Below are positions 9,001-18,314 of a stretch of 20,914 bases of DNA, piece after piece; position 1 is the first letter of the stretch; the number at the start of each line of letters is the position of its first letter. The DNA is taken from assembly GCA_020747015.1 (NCBI GenBank), contig JAGTJM010000156.1, forward strand, positions 1-20,914. The letters are read 5' to 3'. The notes below the pieces were generated by a model, which was not told the DNA's origin, searched no databases, and saw only the letters and a program-made list of their open reading frames with translations. A program made the translations under genes and the position numbers. The stretch comes from Pyrenochaeta sp. MPI-SDFR-AT-0127. Its lineage: Eukaryota > Ascomycota > Dothideomycetes > Pleosporales > Cucurbitariaceae.

Positions 9001-10506
9001 ATAGGTGAAATTACTATAGGGTTAAAAAAAATTTAGCTATTTTTTTAAGCCTATCTTATAGCATCTAATAATAGGATCCTATTAATAGACTTCTTTTTAC
9101 TCTATAAGGTATTATTATTAAGTTATAACTATTAAAGGATAGTATTTTTACTATAGTAGCCTAAATAGGTAAGGTAAGCTAGTAGTAATAAAAGAATATA
9201 GGCTTTAGTAACCTATACTTAATACTATATAAGACTATATATAGGTACCTAGGATATTTAGAGAGATAGGAAGGAGTATTTTCTATACTTATATATATAG
9301 TAATATAGTATTTAAAGTATATATAGAGATAGAATAGCTACCTACTAGTATATTTATTTTAACGCTAGGCCTAAAAGGTATTTATTTTAGAATTCTTAAA
9401 ATAGATTTAATTTAGAAAAGTTTAGATCTTTTAGAATTATATAGGCTTAATCTATAGTATATAGTATTAGGACCTTATTACTAGTCTTATTTCTACTCTA
9501 TAAAGTACTATTATTAAGTTATTACTACTAAAAGGGTAGTATTCTTATAGTTATAGGTAAAATAAGTAATATAAGCTAGTAGTAGTAAAATATAGACTAT
9601 AGAACCTACCTATAACGCTGCGTAAGAGTATATATATATACTAAAGTTATAAGTCTTCTTTACTACTATATATATAAAATTATAGTAAATTTAATCTATA
9701 TTAGAAGAGACTTTAAAAAGTAAATAAGATTTTAGGAGCTTTAAAGTACTCTCTAAAGTAGTTTAAAATTACTATATCTTTACCCTATTCTTAAAATAAC
9801 CTATCTATAACTACTACTATACTTAGAGGATATCCTAGGAAATATAAAAGTAAGCTTAAAGCTCTAGACGCTAAGAAATATAGTAATTATATGCGATATC
9901 TATAAAAAATATAATAGATAGCGCTAGTTAAGTTTATTATATACTAGCTAAACTTCTATAGTAGTATACCTACTAAGACTAACCTTAGATTAAACCTTTA
10001 TATATTATTAAATATTACTATTTCTATAGAGCTAGTATATAATAAAGAAAGTAGGCCTAAGGAGATATAGGCGAATATTTATTATAAACCTATAACGAGG
10101 ACTACGGGCGCTTATAAGTAGAGAGGTAGAAGGAATATAGGTATTAGGTAAGGCCTAAATATAGACTAATAATAATATATACCCCGCGAAGTTACGTAGT
10201 CCTAGAGATCCTATATTATAGGAATAAAGTACTATAGGATACTATAGGATCCTATATAGAATTCCCTAGGATACTATAGGAACTATAGAACTACCTAAGT
10301 ATATAGATAAGAGTAATATACCCCTATAGTATATTATAATTAATCTTAAGTTATTATTAAATACTACTATTTAATACTTAGAACTACTTTAACTACTTAT
10401 CTATCTCTACTTACTCTAACTAGAAGCTTACTAAGAAAGGTTCCTTAGTAATACTAGCTACTTTATATTATAGCTACTCTACTAAGGATACTAAGCCCTT
10501 TTAATA
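9001..10506. mobile_element. RIP-saturated element ending in LTR copy 2
   Basis: CpA/TpG-depleted, TA-rich sequence starts abruptly after the tannase fragment. Bases 10300-10506 match the right end of the LTR copies at 6578 and 18315, including the CTTTTAATA terminus. An imperfect direct duplication of about 160 bp occurs at 9067-9230 and 9463-9622. From about 9800 to 10140 one plus frame has few stops (RGYPRKYKSKLKALDAKKYS and onward), but I do not recognise it. At 10195-10300 the LTR-like end carries a GGATACTATA-type minisatellite in place of the GC-rich array seen in the other copies. It is probably a degraded LTR retroelement; orientation and left boundary are not resolved. Confidence 0.5.
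9067..9622. repeat. Imperfect direct repeat, two units of about 160 bp
   Basis: The unit at 9067-9230 (ACTCTATAAGGTATTATTAT ... GTAAGCTAGTAGTAATAAAA) recurs at 9463-9622 (ACTCTATAAAGTACTATTAT ... ATAAGCTAGTAGTAGTAAAA) with an offset of about 394 bases. Many differences are transitions, as RIP would produce. The 235 bases between the units are not obviously repeated. Confidence 0.6.
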
Positions 10507-10539
10507 AAACCTCTAGAAGTTTCTTAGTTATAGAGTTAG

Positions 10540-11340
10540 AAGGAGTTAGATAGATATAAATACTACCTTACTCCTAAGATAGCGTTCTTCTTCGTAGAAT
10601 ATAATCCTATTACTAAGTATTAGTAACCTTTACGCAGCCTCTTATAGGTAGTACTTAAAAGATTCCGCCTTAAGTAGCCTTCTAAAGGAGCCTTAAGCGA
10701 TAGTAACTCCTTAGCCTTAAGTGCCTTAAATTAGAGGAAGTCTAAACGCTTACTACGTAAGGTTATTAAGAATAGACGTAATCTAAAGGCTTAAAAGCGT
10801 AGCTAAGCCTACTACTTAATCCTAGTTTAAAGAAGCGTCCTTAAATATAAGGCTTAAGGTATTAAGTAGGCTCTTATTAATAAAAGGCTGTATAGAAAGC
10901 GAGGTAAGACTCTAGCTTTAGAGGTGCCTAAGGAGTACTATAGTGGAGCTGTTTTTAAGTCTCTAAAGAAGCTAAAGGAACTAGATAACCGCCTGCAGTA
11001 GCAAGAGCTTAAGGAGGAGCACCACTAACTTTAAAAGGTAGATGCAGTAAAGCAACTTAAGGAGAGGAAACAGGCTAAGGCTCAGGCTACTTAAGTAAGG
11101 CGCCAGGCAAGGGCGGAGGCACGTATATTGAAGGAGAAGGAGAAGGCTGAAAAGGCTGCTGAATATGCATCTAGAGAAGCTGCTCGTAAGACTCCAAAAC
11201 CACTTAAAAAGGCCTTCTAAAAGGCCCAAAAGGGAAAGACGATAAGCATAAGGCTGCTGCAAAGGAAGCCTTAAAAAAGAGGGTGGCTGCAAAGCTTCAA
11301 AGTGATGGGAAGGCCTCACGTGGTAAAGCAGGCGATATTG
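10540..11340 (+). mobile_element. Fot1/pogo-type DNA transposase, C-terminal part, degraded
   Basis: One plus frame runs from about 10540 to 11235 with RIP-type stops, then shifts by one frame and continues as AAAKEALKKRVAAKLQSDGK to about 11340. It shows the C-terminal signature of Fot1/pogo-like DDE transposases: KRGKTLALEVPKEYYSGAVF near 10893-10950 (family form EEYHGGAxFWSP), then a long charged Ala/Glu/Lys/Arg coiled coil (KERKQAKAQA, RRQARAEARI, EKEKAEKAAE). The catalytic DDE core and the left inverted repeat are absent. LTR copy 2 abuts its 5' side at 10506. RIP density falls along the fragment, with the last 250 bases nearly clean. Confidence 0.7.
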
Positions 11341-11344
11341 GAGC

Positions 11345-11816
11345 AAGACCAATTCTGGTGGTCACGTGCCAGGATAAAGGGGTTAGCAACGCGTCCAACG
11401 GCATCTCCCGATGCACACCCATTTTGTTCCATCCTATCACAGTTCGTGATGGTCCCAATGCAACACTACTCTAGCCTGCGAGCTGAAGCTTCATATTCTG
11501 CCCCAATCATACTTGACACGTTTAAGCTCACCGCAAGCATCCTAACTGACTGCCTCTTGAATCCATGGAGGCCACCGGCTTTCAAGGTCTGTTTGACATG
11601 CGTAACTCACAATAACGCAGTCGCTATGTCTTCCGGCCTAACCATTCGGGATCGGCATCATTTTCGGTCCGAATATTCCCTCTTTAGAAATAGATTGATG
11701 CCCCTCCTGGGCCGTCTTTATGTACGCCACTAATTGTACTCTTTTCCACCCAACGCCCATTAATTACGGCGAGGCAGTCGTCTTCGCACCTCTGGGCAAA
11801 TGATGTGCGGCCATAG
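11345..11816. other. Gap with an unassigned open frame
   Basis: A plus-strand frame from 11302 to 11733 (143 codons, in another register than the transposase) is open but shows no recognisable family and begins inside the transposase remnant. It may be chance or remains of the right flank of the DNA transposon. No terminal inverted repeat could be identified. Confidence 0.3.
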
Positions 11817-11818
11817 CC

Positions 11819-11826
11819 TTTATATC
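11819..11826 (+). promoter_or_regulatory. TATA-like box upstream of the seven-TM gene
   Basis: TTTATATC lies about 95 bases before the ATG at 11921 and is followed by a pyrimidine-rich leader (CTTCTTCATTG..TTCTTTTC), a common fungal core-promoter layout. This is a motif call only. Confidence 0.35.
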
Positions 11827-11920
11827 TTCGATTCCACCCTCGTCATGTCGAGGCCTTCAGCATATCTTCTTCATTGTACGTTCTTTTCTGATCCAAGTCG
11901 CTGAGCGTCAGCTTAGAACG

Positions 11921-13256
11921 ATGTCGTCAAACGGGCACCGCGGACAAGCGGCTGTTGTCATCTCAGGCATATCCGTCGGCCTAGCCACCATTACCGTCCT
12001 TCTACGTCTATGGACGCGCTACTTTATCGTTCGTTGTCTTGGTATTGAGGACTATTGCATCATTCTCGCACTGGTACGCTATATCCTACTAGCTCATCAT
12101 TAACTGCAATGGATACAAGAATTGACCGATATTTTCCCTCAGATCTGCGCTATTGGGCTCACCATTTGTATTGGCATCCGTATGACTCCCTGCGACACGA
12201 TACCTTTAACGTAACTAACTTAGTTCTGATCAGAGGCTGAATATGGGATGGGTGAACATATTTGGACTCTCACACCCAACGATATAAGCAACTCCCTGAA
12301 GGTATGACACCACTCCCCGATCTAGTAAGCGATCGTCATTTTTGACAAGATAATGCAGGCATTCTGGGCAAGCTTGATGGTCTATTATTTGTCGCTTGGT
12401 CTCACCAAGAGCTCCATCATCCTGCAGTATCTACGAGTATTCACGACGAGAAGGTTCCAGATCGCTTGCTGGCTAGTTATGGCAGTGGTGGTAGCCTACA
12501 CCGTTTGGACAATCTTCGGCAGCATATTCGCATGTGTCCCAGTACGAGCGTTTTGGACTAGGGAACCCGCGAAATGTATTAACCAATTCGCAATGTGGTT
12601 TACTAATGCGGCTATCAACATCCTTACCGACTTTGCAATTATTATCTTGCCTATGCCAGTCATCCGGAGCCTAAACCTGGCAAGAAGGCAGAAGCAAGCC
12701 CTTATGGGTATCTTTGCCGTTGGTGGATTGTAAGTCAATATTTTCTTATTTTATGGAATGGTATAACACCACGTTCGCGTCTCACCTTTCCATTACTTCC
12801 ATTTCCATTCTCTCTGACCCGTGCCTCACTAGTGTCTGCATTGTCTCAATCCTTCGCCTGCAATCTCTCGTCGCTATCTCCAATTCTGAAGATCCGACAT
12901 ACGACAATCCTCCCGCCGCAACTTGGTCTTCGGTCGAAACAAACGTTGGAATCATCTGCTCATGCTTACCTTGTCTGCGTCCGCTTCTTACGAAATGTTT
13001 TCCTAGCATCTTTCCATCTTCGTTTCAACGCAGTGCTGACAGTGCCGCGGCTTGCGGCCGGCGTGCATACAACCCCGATTCGAAAGCCCAAAGCATTCCT
13101 CCCAGTCCAGCCGACTCCAAATTCTCCTCAGCCTCGACAATACGAGTGGTTACGGTTGTTGAGATGCATATGGAAGGCTCGGAAGAGGATCAACCCGATC
13201 GTAATAATGGATGGACTGAAGAGCAATGCACCAGCAGTACGGAACGAGATCGCTAA
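11921..13256 (+). CDS. PTH11-like seven-transmembrane protein (Fung_rhodopsin), intact, five exons
   Basis: Exons are 11921-12073, 12143-12179, 12234-12301, 12359-12729 and 12833-13256. They sum to 1053 nt, i.e. 350 residues plus TAA. TM1 is AAVVISGISVGLATITVLLR, followed by RCLGIEDYCIILAL. Exon 2 and the start of exon 3 give ICAIGLTICIGIQ-AEYGMGEHIW. TM3 is LMVYYLSLGLTKSSIILQYL, TM4 LVMAVVVAYTVWTIFGSIFA, TM5 NAAINILTDFAIIILPMPVI, TM6 ALMGIFAVGGF-VCIVSILRL, and TM7 ETNVGIICSCLPCLRPLL. The first cysteine-poor loop and the C-terminal tail of about 95 residues are soluble. No CFEM domain precedes TM1. This is the fungal rhodopsin-like family (PF20684) that includes the Magnaporthe receptor Pth11; most members are orphan plasma-membrane proteins. 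No stop, frameshift or splice-site damage is seen although RIPed elements flank it. Confidence 0.88.
12074..12142 (+). other. Intron 1 of the seven-TM gene
   Basis: GTACGC donor, CCTCAG acceptor, 69 nt, phase 0, with ATTAAC branch-like sequence near 12108. Needed to join ILAL to ICAIGLT. Confidence 0.7.
12180..12233 (+). other. Intron 2 of the seven-TM gene
   Basis: GTATGA donor, CTAAC branch point near 12213, GATCAG acceptor, 54 nt, phase 1. Joining it restores a CAG codon between GI and AEYGMGEHIW, a conserved stretch in the family. Confidence 0.8.
12302..12358 (+). other. Intron 3 of the seven-TM gene
   Basis: GTATGA donor directly after SNSLK and TGCAG acceptor directly before AFWASL; 57 nt, phase 0. 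Confidence 0.8.
12730..12832 (+). other. Intron 4 of the seven-TM gene
   Basis: GTAAGT donor and CACTAG acceptor; 103 nt, phase 2. It is pyrimidine-rich before the acceptor. Splicing makes GGF-VCIVSILRL, completing TM6. Confidence 0.8.
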
Positions 13257-13729
13257 TAAGAGACGTTGGTTAGTGTAGAATACCCCAGAACTGTATCTGT
13301 GAACTTTCTTATGACGGACTAATAATTTAGATTCTTAGTTTACAGATTTATTCGTCTTGGAGTAGTAATTAGATGAAGACGAAGATACTCTGGCTGGAAC
13401 CCTTTTACTATGTAATTATAATATTGCCGTCATCCCTACTTATACTTATATCTTACCTTAATGCAGAATGTATTATTCTTAGTGTTATAGTTACGGCAAG
13501 CGTAATCTAATTCTTAATAATAGTTCCTGCTCCTCGGGTCGAGATAGAAATGAGGCTCACGTGAGACAATATATTATAAGCGCTTCCAGCTGCCAAACAT
13601 GGTTTCTATCAGCTAATGGCTGAGCGGGTCTTCCAACTTGCCATGCCAAGGTCGATCTTCACATAACAGTGCATGTGGCATGCATCGACGTTCATCTAAC
13701 GCGCAGTGTCAAGGACTTTTAGATGAGCT
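13257..13729. other. 3' flank of the seven-TM gene
   Basis: AT-rich, unstructured sequence with no open frame of note. The 3' untranslated region and polyadenylation site of the seven-TM gene should lie in its first 100-200 bases. Confidence 0.45.
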
Positions 13730-14115
13730 CGCTTGTGGCAGTGATGATTGCATTAGCGTCCAAAGTGGCGAATGTTCGAAGTGATTACCCATCGCAGCGG
13801 TATTGATTACCTACTTACCGCTAACCTGGCTCAGCGATCACCGCAGTAGCTACTGATTATCGCTGACCTGGTCGGAGGGGTTCACCACCAACCTGGTCGA
13901 AATGATTACCATGGTAGTGGTATTACATTTTGGTCTTCGCGAAAGAACCCAAAGTGGCCGCAGGGTAAAGCCTAAACTAGCTTAAAATGTTCCGATTAGG
14001 CAGAAGTGAAAAGTCAGAACCCTGCTTGATTGTAGGGGAATTTCAAAAGGATAATAGCTATTGCGTTCCTAGTCATAGTACATGCTCTGTACGTATGTTT
14101 TCGCCACCACAAGCG
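13730..14115. mobile_element. Possible MITE-like element with 15-bp inverted ends
   Basis: CGCTTGTGGCAGTGA at 13730-13744 pairs with the complement of 14101-14115 (CGCTTGTGGTGGCGA). They share 12 of 15 bases, and the three differences are all transitions. The element of about 386 bp holds no gene. No convincing target-site duplication was found, and a third copy of the motif lies just outside (14126-14137), so the assignment is tentative. Confidence 0.4.
13770..13935. repeat. Degenerate tandem repeat, about four units of 25-50 bp
   Basis: The core CTGGTCG-A-A/G-TGATTACC followed by a GYAGYGGTATTGATTA-like half recurs, starting near 13775, 13826, 13868 and 13892. Units 2 and 3 are shortened. 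The array occupies the middle of the possible inverted-repeat element. Confidence 0.5.
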
Positions 14116-14137
14116 CTCCGCGCATGCTCGCTTGTGG
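14107..14137. repeat. Short hairpin CCACAAGCG / CGCTTGTGG
   Basis: CCACAAGCG at 14107-14115 and CGCTTGTGG at 14129-14137 form a perfect 9-bp stem with a 13-base loop. The right arm, extended to GCTCGCTTGTGG, is identical to 13727-13738. Confidence 0.6.
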
Positions 14138-14280
14138 AGTAAGTTAAGCCAAAAAAACCCCCCCATTGCATATACCGTAGGATATATGGGATGTCGTAGT
14201 CAAATAGCGTAGTCACATCCCAAGTCCTAACAGCAGCTGAACAGGTATGACCACGCCCGCTATAGCGACCGGCGCTAAAA

Positions 14281-14598
14281 CTAATTCCTTACACGAACAG
14301 TAGGGGTACCCGTCACATAAACAGTAGGGTAACCCGTCACATAAACAGTAGGGGTACCCGCCATAGACACCGTAGGGATACCCGACACAGACACTGTAAG
14401 ACCGGAGAACCCGTCAGACAATATAGAAACCATGCTAAAAGACCGCGAAACTAGAAGGCCCAGCAGCACAATTATAGCGACGTTGGTGCAAAGAAGTAAT
14501 ACGAGTAGAGTCGGAGTTGTCTTTGACTTCTTGACGGTTGCGGCCAAAGTAGCTGTCGGTATCTCCCCAAAGGGTTTAGGAACGGCAGGGGCGGACAT
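14281..14598 (-). CDS. Small single-pass membrane protein with 8-residue tail repeats (105 aa)
   Basis: The ATG at 14598-14596 gives 105 residues to a TAG at 14281-14283; a GTG four codons upstream is not a likely start in a fungus. Residues 1-28 are polar and include KKSKTT. Residues 31-50 (LLVLLLCTNVAIIVLLGLLV) form one transmembrane helix. The tail is five repeats of eight residues, G-x-P-T-V-x-V-x (SGLTVSVS, GIPTVSMA, GTPTVYVT, GYPTVYVT, GTPTVRVR). The positive charge before the helix favours a cytoplasmic N-terminus with the repeats outside, though SR also follows the helix. Alternating V/T/Y and G/P suggest short strands and turns. The DNA repeat is 24 bp. No family is recognised; the frame is unbroken and not RIPed. 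Confidence 0.5.
   Translation of the reverse strand: MSAPAVPKPFGEIPTATLAATVKKSKTTPTLLVLLLCTNVAIIVLLGLLVSRSFSMVSILSDGFSGLTVSVSGIPTVSMAGTPTVYVTGYPTVYVTGTPTVRVRN
14284..14404 (-). repeat. 24-bp coding tandem repeat, about five units
   Basis: On the plus strand the unit reads AACAGTAGGGGTACCCGTCA plus CATA. Three near-identical copies lie at about 14296-14367, followed by two more diverged ones toward 14404. The period is a multiple of three, so copy-number change would keep the frame. Confidence 0.7.
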
Positions 14599-14599
14599 A

Positions 14600-15195
14600 T
14601 TCTCGGACACTAAGCATATAGATTAGCCAATGTCCTACGTGAAGCTTAAGCGTTAGAATAAAAGCACATAAGTAATAGTCTACGAACCTGCGCAACTATC
14701 TAATAGCTGGAAAAATCTCAGGCTATATTATTAGTCAGACGAGCAATCAAAACTTTAGAGAGGGGAGCGCGTTGTTTTATACCTCTCCTTCGTATTCTTC
14801 GTATTCTTCGTTTTCTAGCTGTCGTAGTGCGGACTATGGCCGACGGAACGCGCAGGGGTGCATCTAATGCGCTCGGTGACCCGCCCTTTTAAAGTTAGCT
14901 CTTGAGATTTGTCCTAAGCTAGTAGAAATCAATCACCTAGTATATGATGCCGTGCTGTATTAGCCCCTAAATCGTTCATATTAGGGATAGTACGATTTAC
15001 CTATCTGGTTCGCACCCTATATTATTCATATCTAGTCTAGTCGTGCACTGACCTTATGATCTACACCCCTTTTTGATCCTAATATAGCTTAGTGCCTCAC
15101 GTATCTCACTTATACTCTCCCTATATACTATTATACTACACTAATCTTGTGTTTTAAAGATTTATTAAGTATTTTCTCGTCTTTGAAGTCTTAAA
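14600..15195. other. Divergent intergenic region
   Basis: It lies between the minus-strand membrane-protein gene and the plus-strand OrsD-like relic, so both promoters should be here. It holds a short CGTATTCTT tandem (about 14787-14812) and AT-rich sequence before 15196. No gene is seen. Confidence 0.45.
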
Positions 15196-18163
15196 ATGGC
15201 ATCAGACTGGGTTATTATAACCCCGGCAACTGTATCATCTCCAACGGTACGTCTCTAGTCTAGTGACTATATACTAGAACACTCATAAGAGATAGCAATC
15301 AAGTATCGATACTTCTTCTGCACGTCTGCTTACCTACGTGGCGAGCGAGCGAGTGATTATGTACACTTCTTATAAGAGTGCGATACCGTTCAAGAACCTA
15401 AATACACACCTAAAGTCCCATCGCATCCCGCATCGCTCTTGAGCTACCCTAATTACTTAATTCGATGGGCTGCCGGCAGCGCAGACTTTCACCGAACTCC
15501 ACCCACGTGAGGATAATACACGCCCACTATCGTACCTTTCTGGTCCTTGCCGTAGATTCCGCTGTTTGCGATATACAGCTTTCAAGACGATTAACTAGGA
15601 TATCCTAAGGCAACATGCGAAACAAGTGCATAGCATTAAAGCACTAGACTACTTACGAGAAAAGGAACAGACTAGGTGTTTCCTACAATTATAGACAAAT
15701 TATAGCAAGAAGTATTAGACAGTAGTTAAGTCAGAAGGTCCTATGATAGAAGACTATAGGCGCTATTATGGCCCGGACGTAAACCAACCGCAACCAAGTA
15801 GTGAGGAGGCTGCTCCAATGCAGTTAGAAGCAGAAGAAGAACAGCGCCTTATGGACGAGCAGAACAACGCACTCGCATTCGACGAGGAGCTCGATCATAA
15901 TAAGAATACTGATTAGCTTCAGGGCTGCGAGTAGCATACATGGTTTGCGAACAAGCCTCTCTATCTTATTATGGCGGCTGCCCAGCCGCCATTGGCAGAC
16001 ATATCAGAGGACCTATCATTAGGTTTGTGGAACGGTTTTGAATGTATTAGCCCTGCAGCGTCCGAGAGGGTAATCTAGAAGATAATTAAAGCAAGTAGGG
16101 TTGTCTTTAAAAGATGTAAGGAGACGTTAAAGTATACTCCTCGCGTATTGCGTTACTGGCTACGAAGCTAGACCCTATCCTTTCTCGTATTTCCGTTTGA
16201 GTAACCTTAACGCGAGGCGACCAGGCGGAGATACTATTCCATCCATAAGCGCTTTCTATATTATATTTTTAGACTTCGGTGTCTATCGAAAAACTTGAAA
16301 GAGCCAACTAGGGATATCACCGGGTTAGAGCTAGACAGTGCGCAGATAGCGACCATAGACTATATCTGGACAAGTATGAGCGAACTTATTATGCAGGCGG
16401 ATAGCGGAGTCGTAAAAAGAGGCTCTGAAGACGCCATCTACGAAAGCTTGCTCCAGCTTCTCATCATATTCTAGATAGAGCTGTCGCTAGATAGGAAGAT
16501 AAGCAACAACGCTATTATGCATTTCTTGGGAGTTCTAGGGATTCACCCTGCAGAGTTGTATTTCTGGAGAGCATACGACTACACGCCATTTATGTCCGCG
16601 CTTCTTTAGGTAGGGCGATTAATTATCCTCAAGTATACTTTACCGCTTACGCCCTATACGTATCTCAAAACACCGTAGCCTGACCGAACAGCCTACGCTA
16701 ACCAGGCCGGACGTCTACGCGAACAGATAAGACCCAAATATCTACAACGGGGTAGTCTTACTCCAGTTAGATATCTCATCAAAAGACTACAGTATAGCCA
16801 AGCTATTACTAGGCGAGAAGGTCCTCATACGAATATTTCATGGTCCTCAGACGGCCTCACGTTACACATTGCCGGCGCGCAAATCCACATGCGTCAATTA
16901 CGTGAGATAATCCATAGAGTTATATCAAGAACAGAGGAGCTGGCTAGAGACCTACTCTTTAGGTAGTGGCTAGATACGCTGAATATAGGCGACTTAAAAG
17001 ACAATCTTACCATTCACCGTCTAGGCTATTCATTCTTAGCAGACCCGGACAATAATCTTATACGCTCATTTCGCACAGTCAGTAAGCTCGCATTCTCAGA
17101 AAAAGGTAGATATTCTTTAGAGAGTAAGGCAGGTAAACTAGCATTAAAGACTTACCTCCGTAAGAGTGACTCGCTCATACGCTACCTCTACGCTGCGGTA
17201 CAGATAACGAGTAGGATACCTACCCGCAGGGAAGAGCTTCGAACGATACGTTAGGCAGACACAGTAGCTGTGCAGCGAAATATCTTTTTATATAAAGGTA
17301 AAATAATTCTTGTCTTTACATATAATAAAGCCAACACAAACACTAATAACTCGTTCTATATTATACGATTACCTTGCTTCATAGTCCAAAAGCTGCTGCT
17401 AGCATATATCGTGTATATTCGACCATTCCGAGATTTTATTAGTCGCCGAATAAGCACTATACCTAATTATCTATCGAACCCTCACCTATTCGTAACTCAC
17501 GATAACACCTCAGGATACTTTACTAGTAGCTTAGCCTATACTAGCTTTAAAAAGATAGCGCAAGGGTCTCCAATCCCACTTAACATAAGCACGTACCAAT
17601 AGGTAACCGTTAGCATTGCTAAGAAGCATATGCCTACTCTAGTTGCACTATTCGACCCTAATACACCTAAAGATTACAACGGCTTTCTCCGGCTTCTTAC
17701 CTTTTAGACAGGATATAAACCCTTAATGCAAGCTAGTACATATACACTCGAGCATAGTTTTACGGCTAGACTACAACCTAATTTAATTAATCGATACTTA
17801 GAAAATAGTAACGTGTAGCATGAATTTACTATAACATAAGCTAGTGACGTAATAGACTATACGTCTAGTCTCGCATTCTCGACTATATCTAATATAGAAA
17901 AGGTCAGCTATTTTCCAGACGATGTTTCTCAAACGGCACGTAGATACTCTACTCTAGATACAACCTCGTCAAGTAAGATACCGCAACTAGAATCTACAGA
18001 GCGATTAACACTAGATCTAGATATTAGTGTTACGACCTAAGATACGAAGAGGGGCACCGCCACCTTAAGTACCCTCCAACCTCCAATAACAGTTAGGTAA
18101 CTACAGGGTTACGTGACTAGTATCGCAGTCTACGAAGTATCGCAGAGGCCTTGGCGCTTATAA
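15196..18163 (+). pseudogene. OrsD-like (DUF3505) family gene, nonsense-riddled but frame-perfect
   Basis: Exon 1 (15196-15246, MASDWVIITPATVSSPT) is followed by a 49-nt intron (15247-15295, GTACGT...TAG) and a single colinear frame to a TAA at 18161-18163, about 972 codons. I count about 22 in-frame stops (roughly 15 TAG, 6 TAA, 1 TGA) and no frameshift. Near the N-terminus, YTSYKSAIP...LNTHLKSHRIP has the OrsD zinc-finger layout C-x2-C...HL-x3-H with both Cys read as Tyr. A second finger, C-x2-Y-x13-H-x4-H, lies at 15563-15631. Further landmarks are TREATRRRYYS-like text near 16220, ISNNAIMHFLGVLGIHPAEL near 16500-16560, and ADTVAVQRNIFLYKGKIILV and SIAKKHMPTLVALFDPNTPK near 17255-17670. 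The family is fungal, often multicopy, sometimes near RecQ-like helicases, and of unknown biochemistry. It is dead by RIP. Confidence 0.65.
15247..15295 (+). other. Fossil intron of the OrsD-like relic
   Basis: GTACGT donor, TAG acceptor, 49 nt, phase 0. It joins the ATG exon to the long frame in register. Without it there is no methionine start near the zinc-finger region. It is supported by phase only. Confidence 0.5.
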
Positions 18164-18314
18164 GACTTCAAGACTTCGAGACTCCTTATATATATAGATC
18201 CGCACTAAAGGCCCTTATAGCTTAGTATATTTAACTTAACATTCTTACGAATAGTAAAAGTAATAGAATAGTTCTCTATCCCGATACTCTTTTTAGAAGC
18301 TTTCTCTTACTATC
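18164..18314. other. AT-rich junction between the OrsD-like relic and the LTR
   Basis: RIP-saturated filler with no recognisable coding sequence. It probably represents the 3' flank of the OrsD-like gene before the LTR boundary at 18315. Confidence 0.4.

Noticed and set aside
10981..11352. Minus-strand 123-codon frame rich in Leu and Ser
   Set aside because: It is the mirror of the Lys/Glu/Ala-rich coiled coil of the transposase on the plus strand.
12496..12738. Minus-strand 80-codon frame
   Set aside because: Antisense to exon 4 of the seven-TM gene.
12832..13278. Plus-strand 148-codon frame starting at GTG
   Set aside because: It is an alternative register of exon 5 of the seven-TM gene. 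The correct frame continues TM6 and TM7.
14432..14626. Plus-strand 64-codon frame
   Set aside because: Shadow of the minus-strand membrane protein, with no features of its own.
15196..18163. Stop-codon reassignment (TAA/TAG read as Gln) to explain the frame-perfect relic
   Set aside because: Stops also replace Trp, Cys ligands became Tyr, and intact genes in the window use TAA/TAG as normal terminators. RIP explains all of it.
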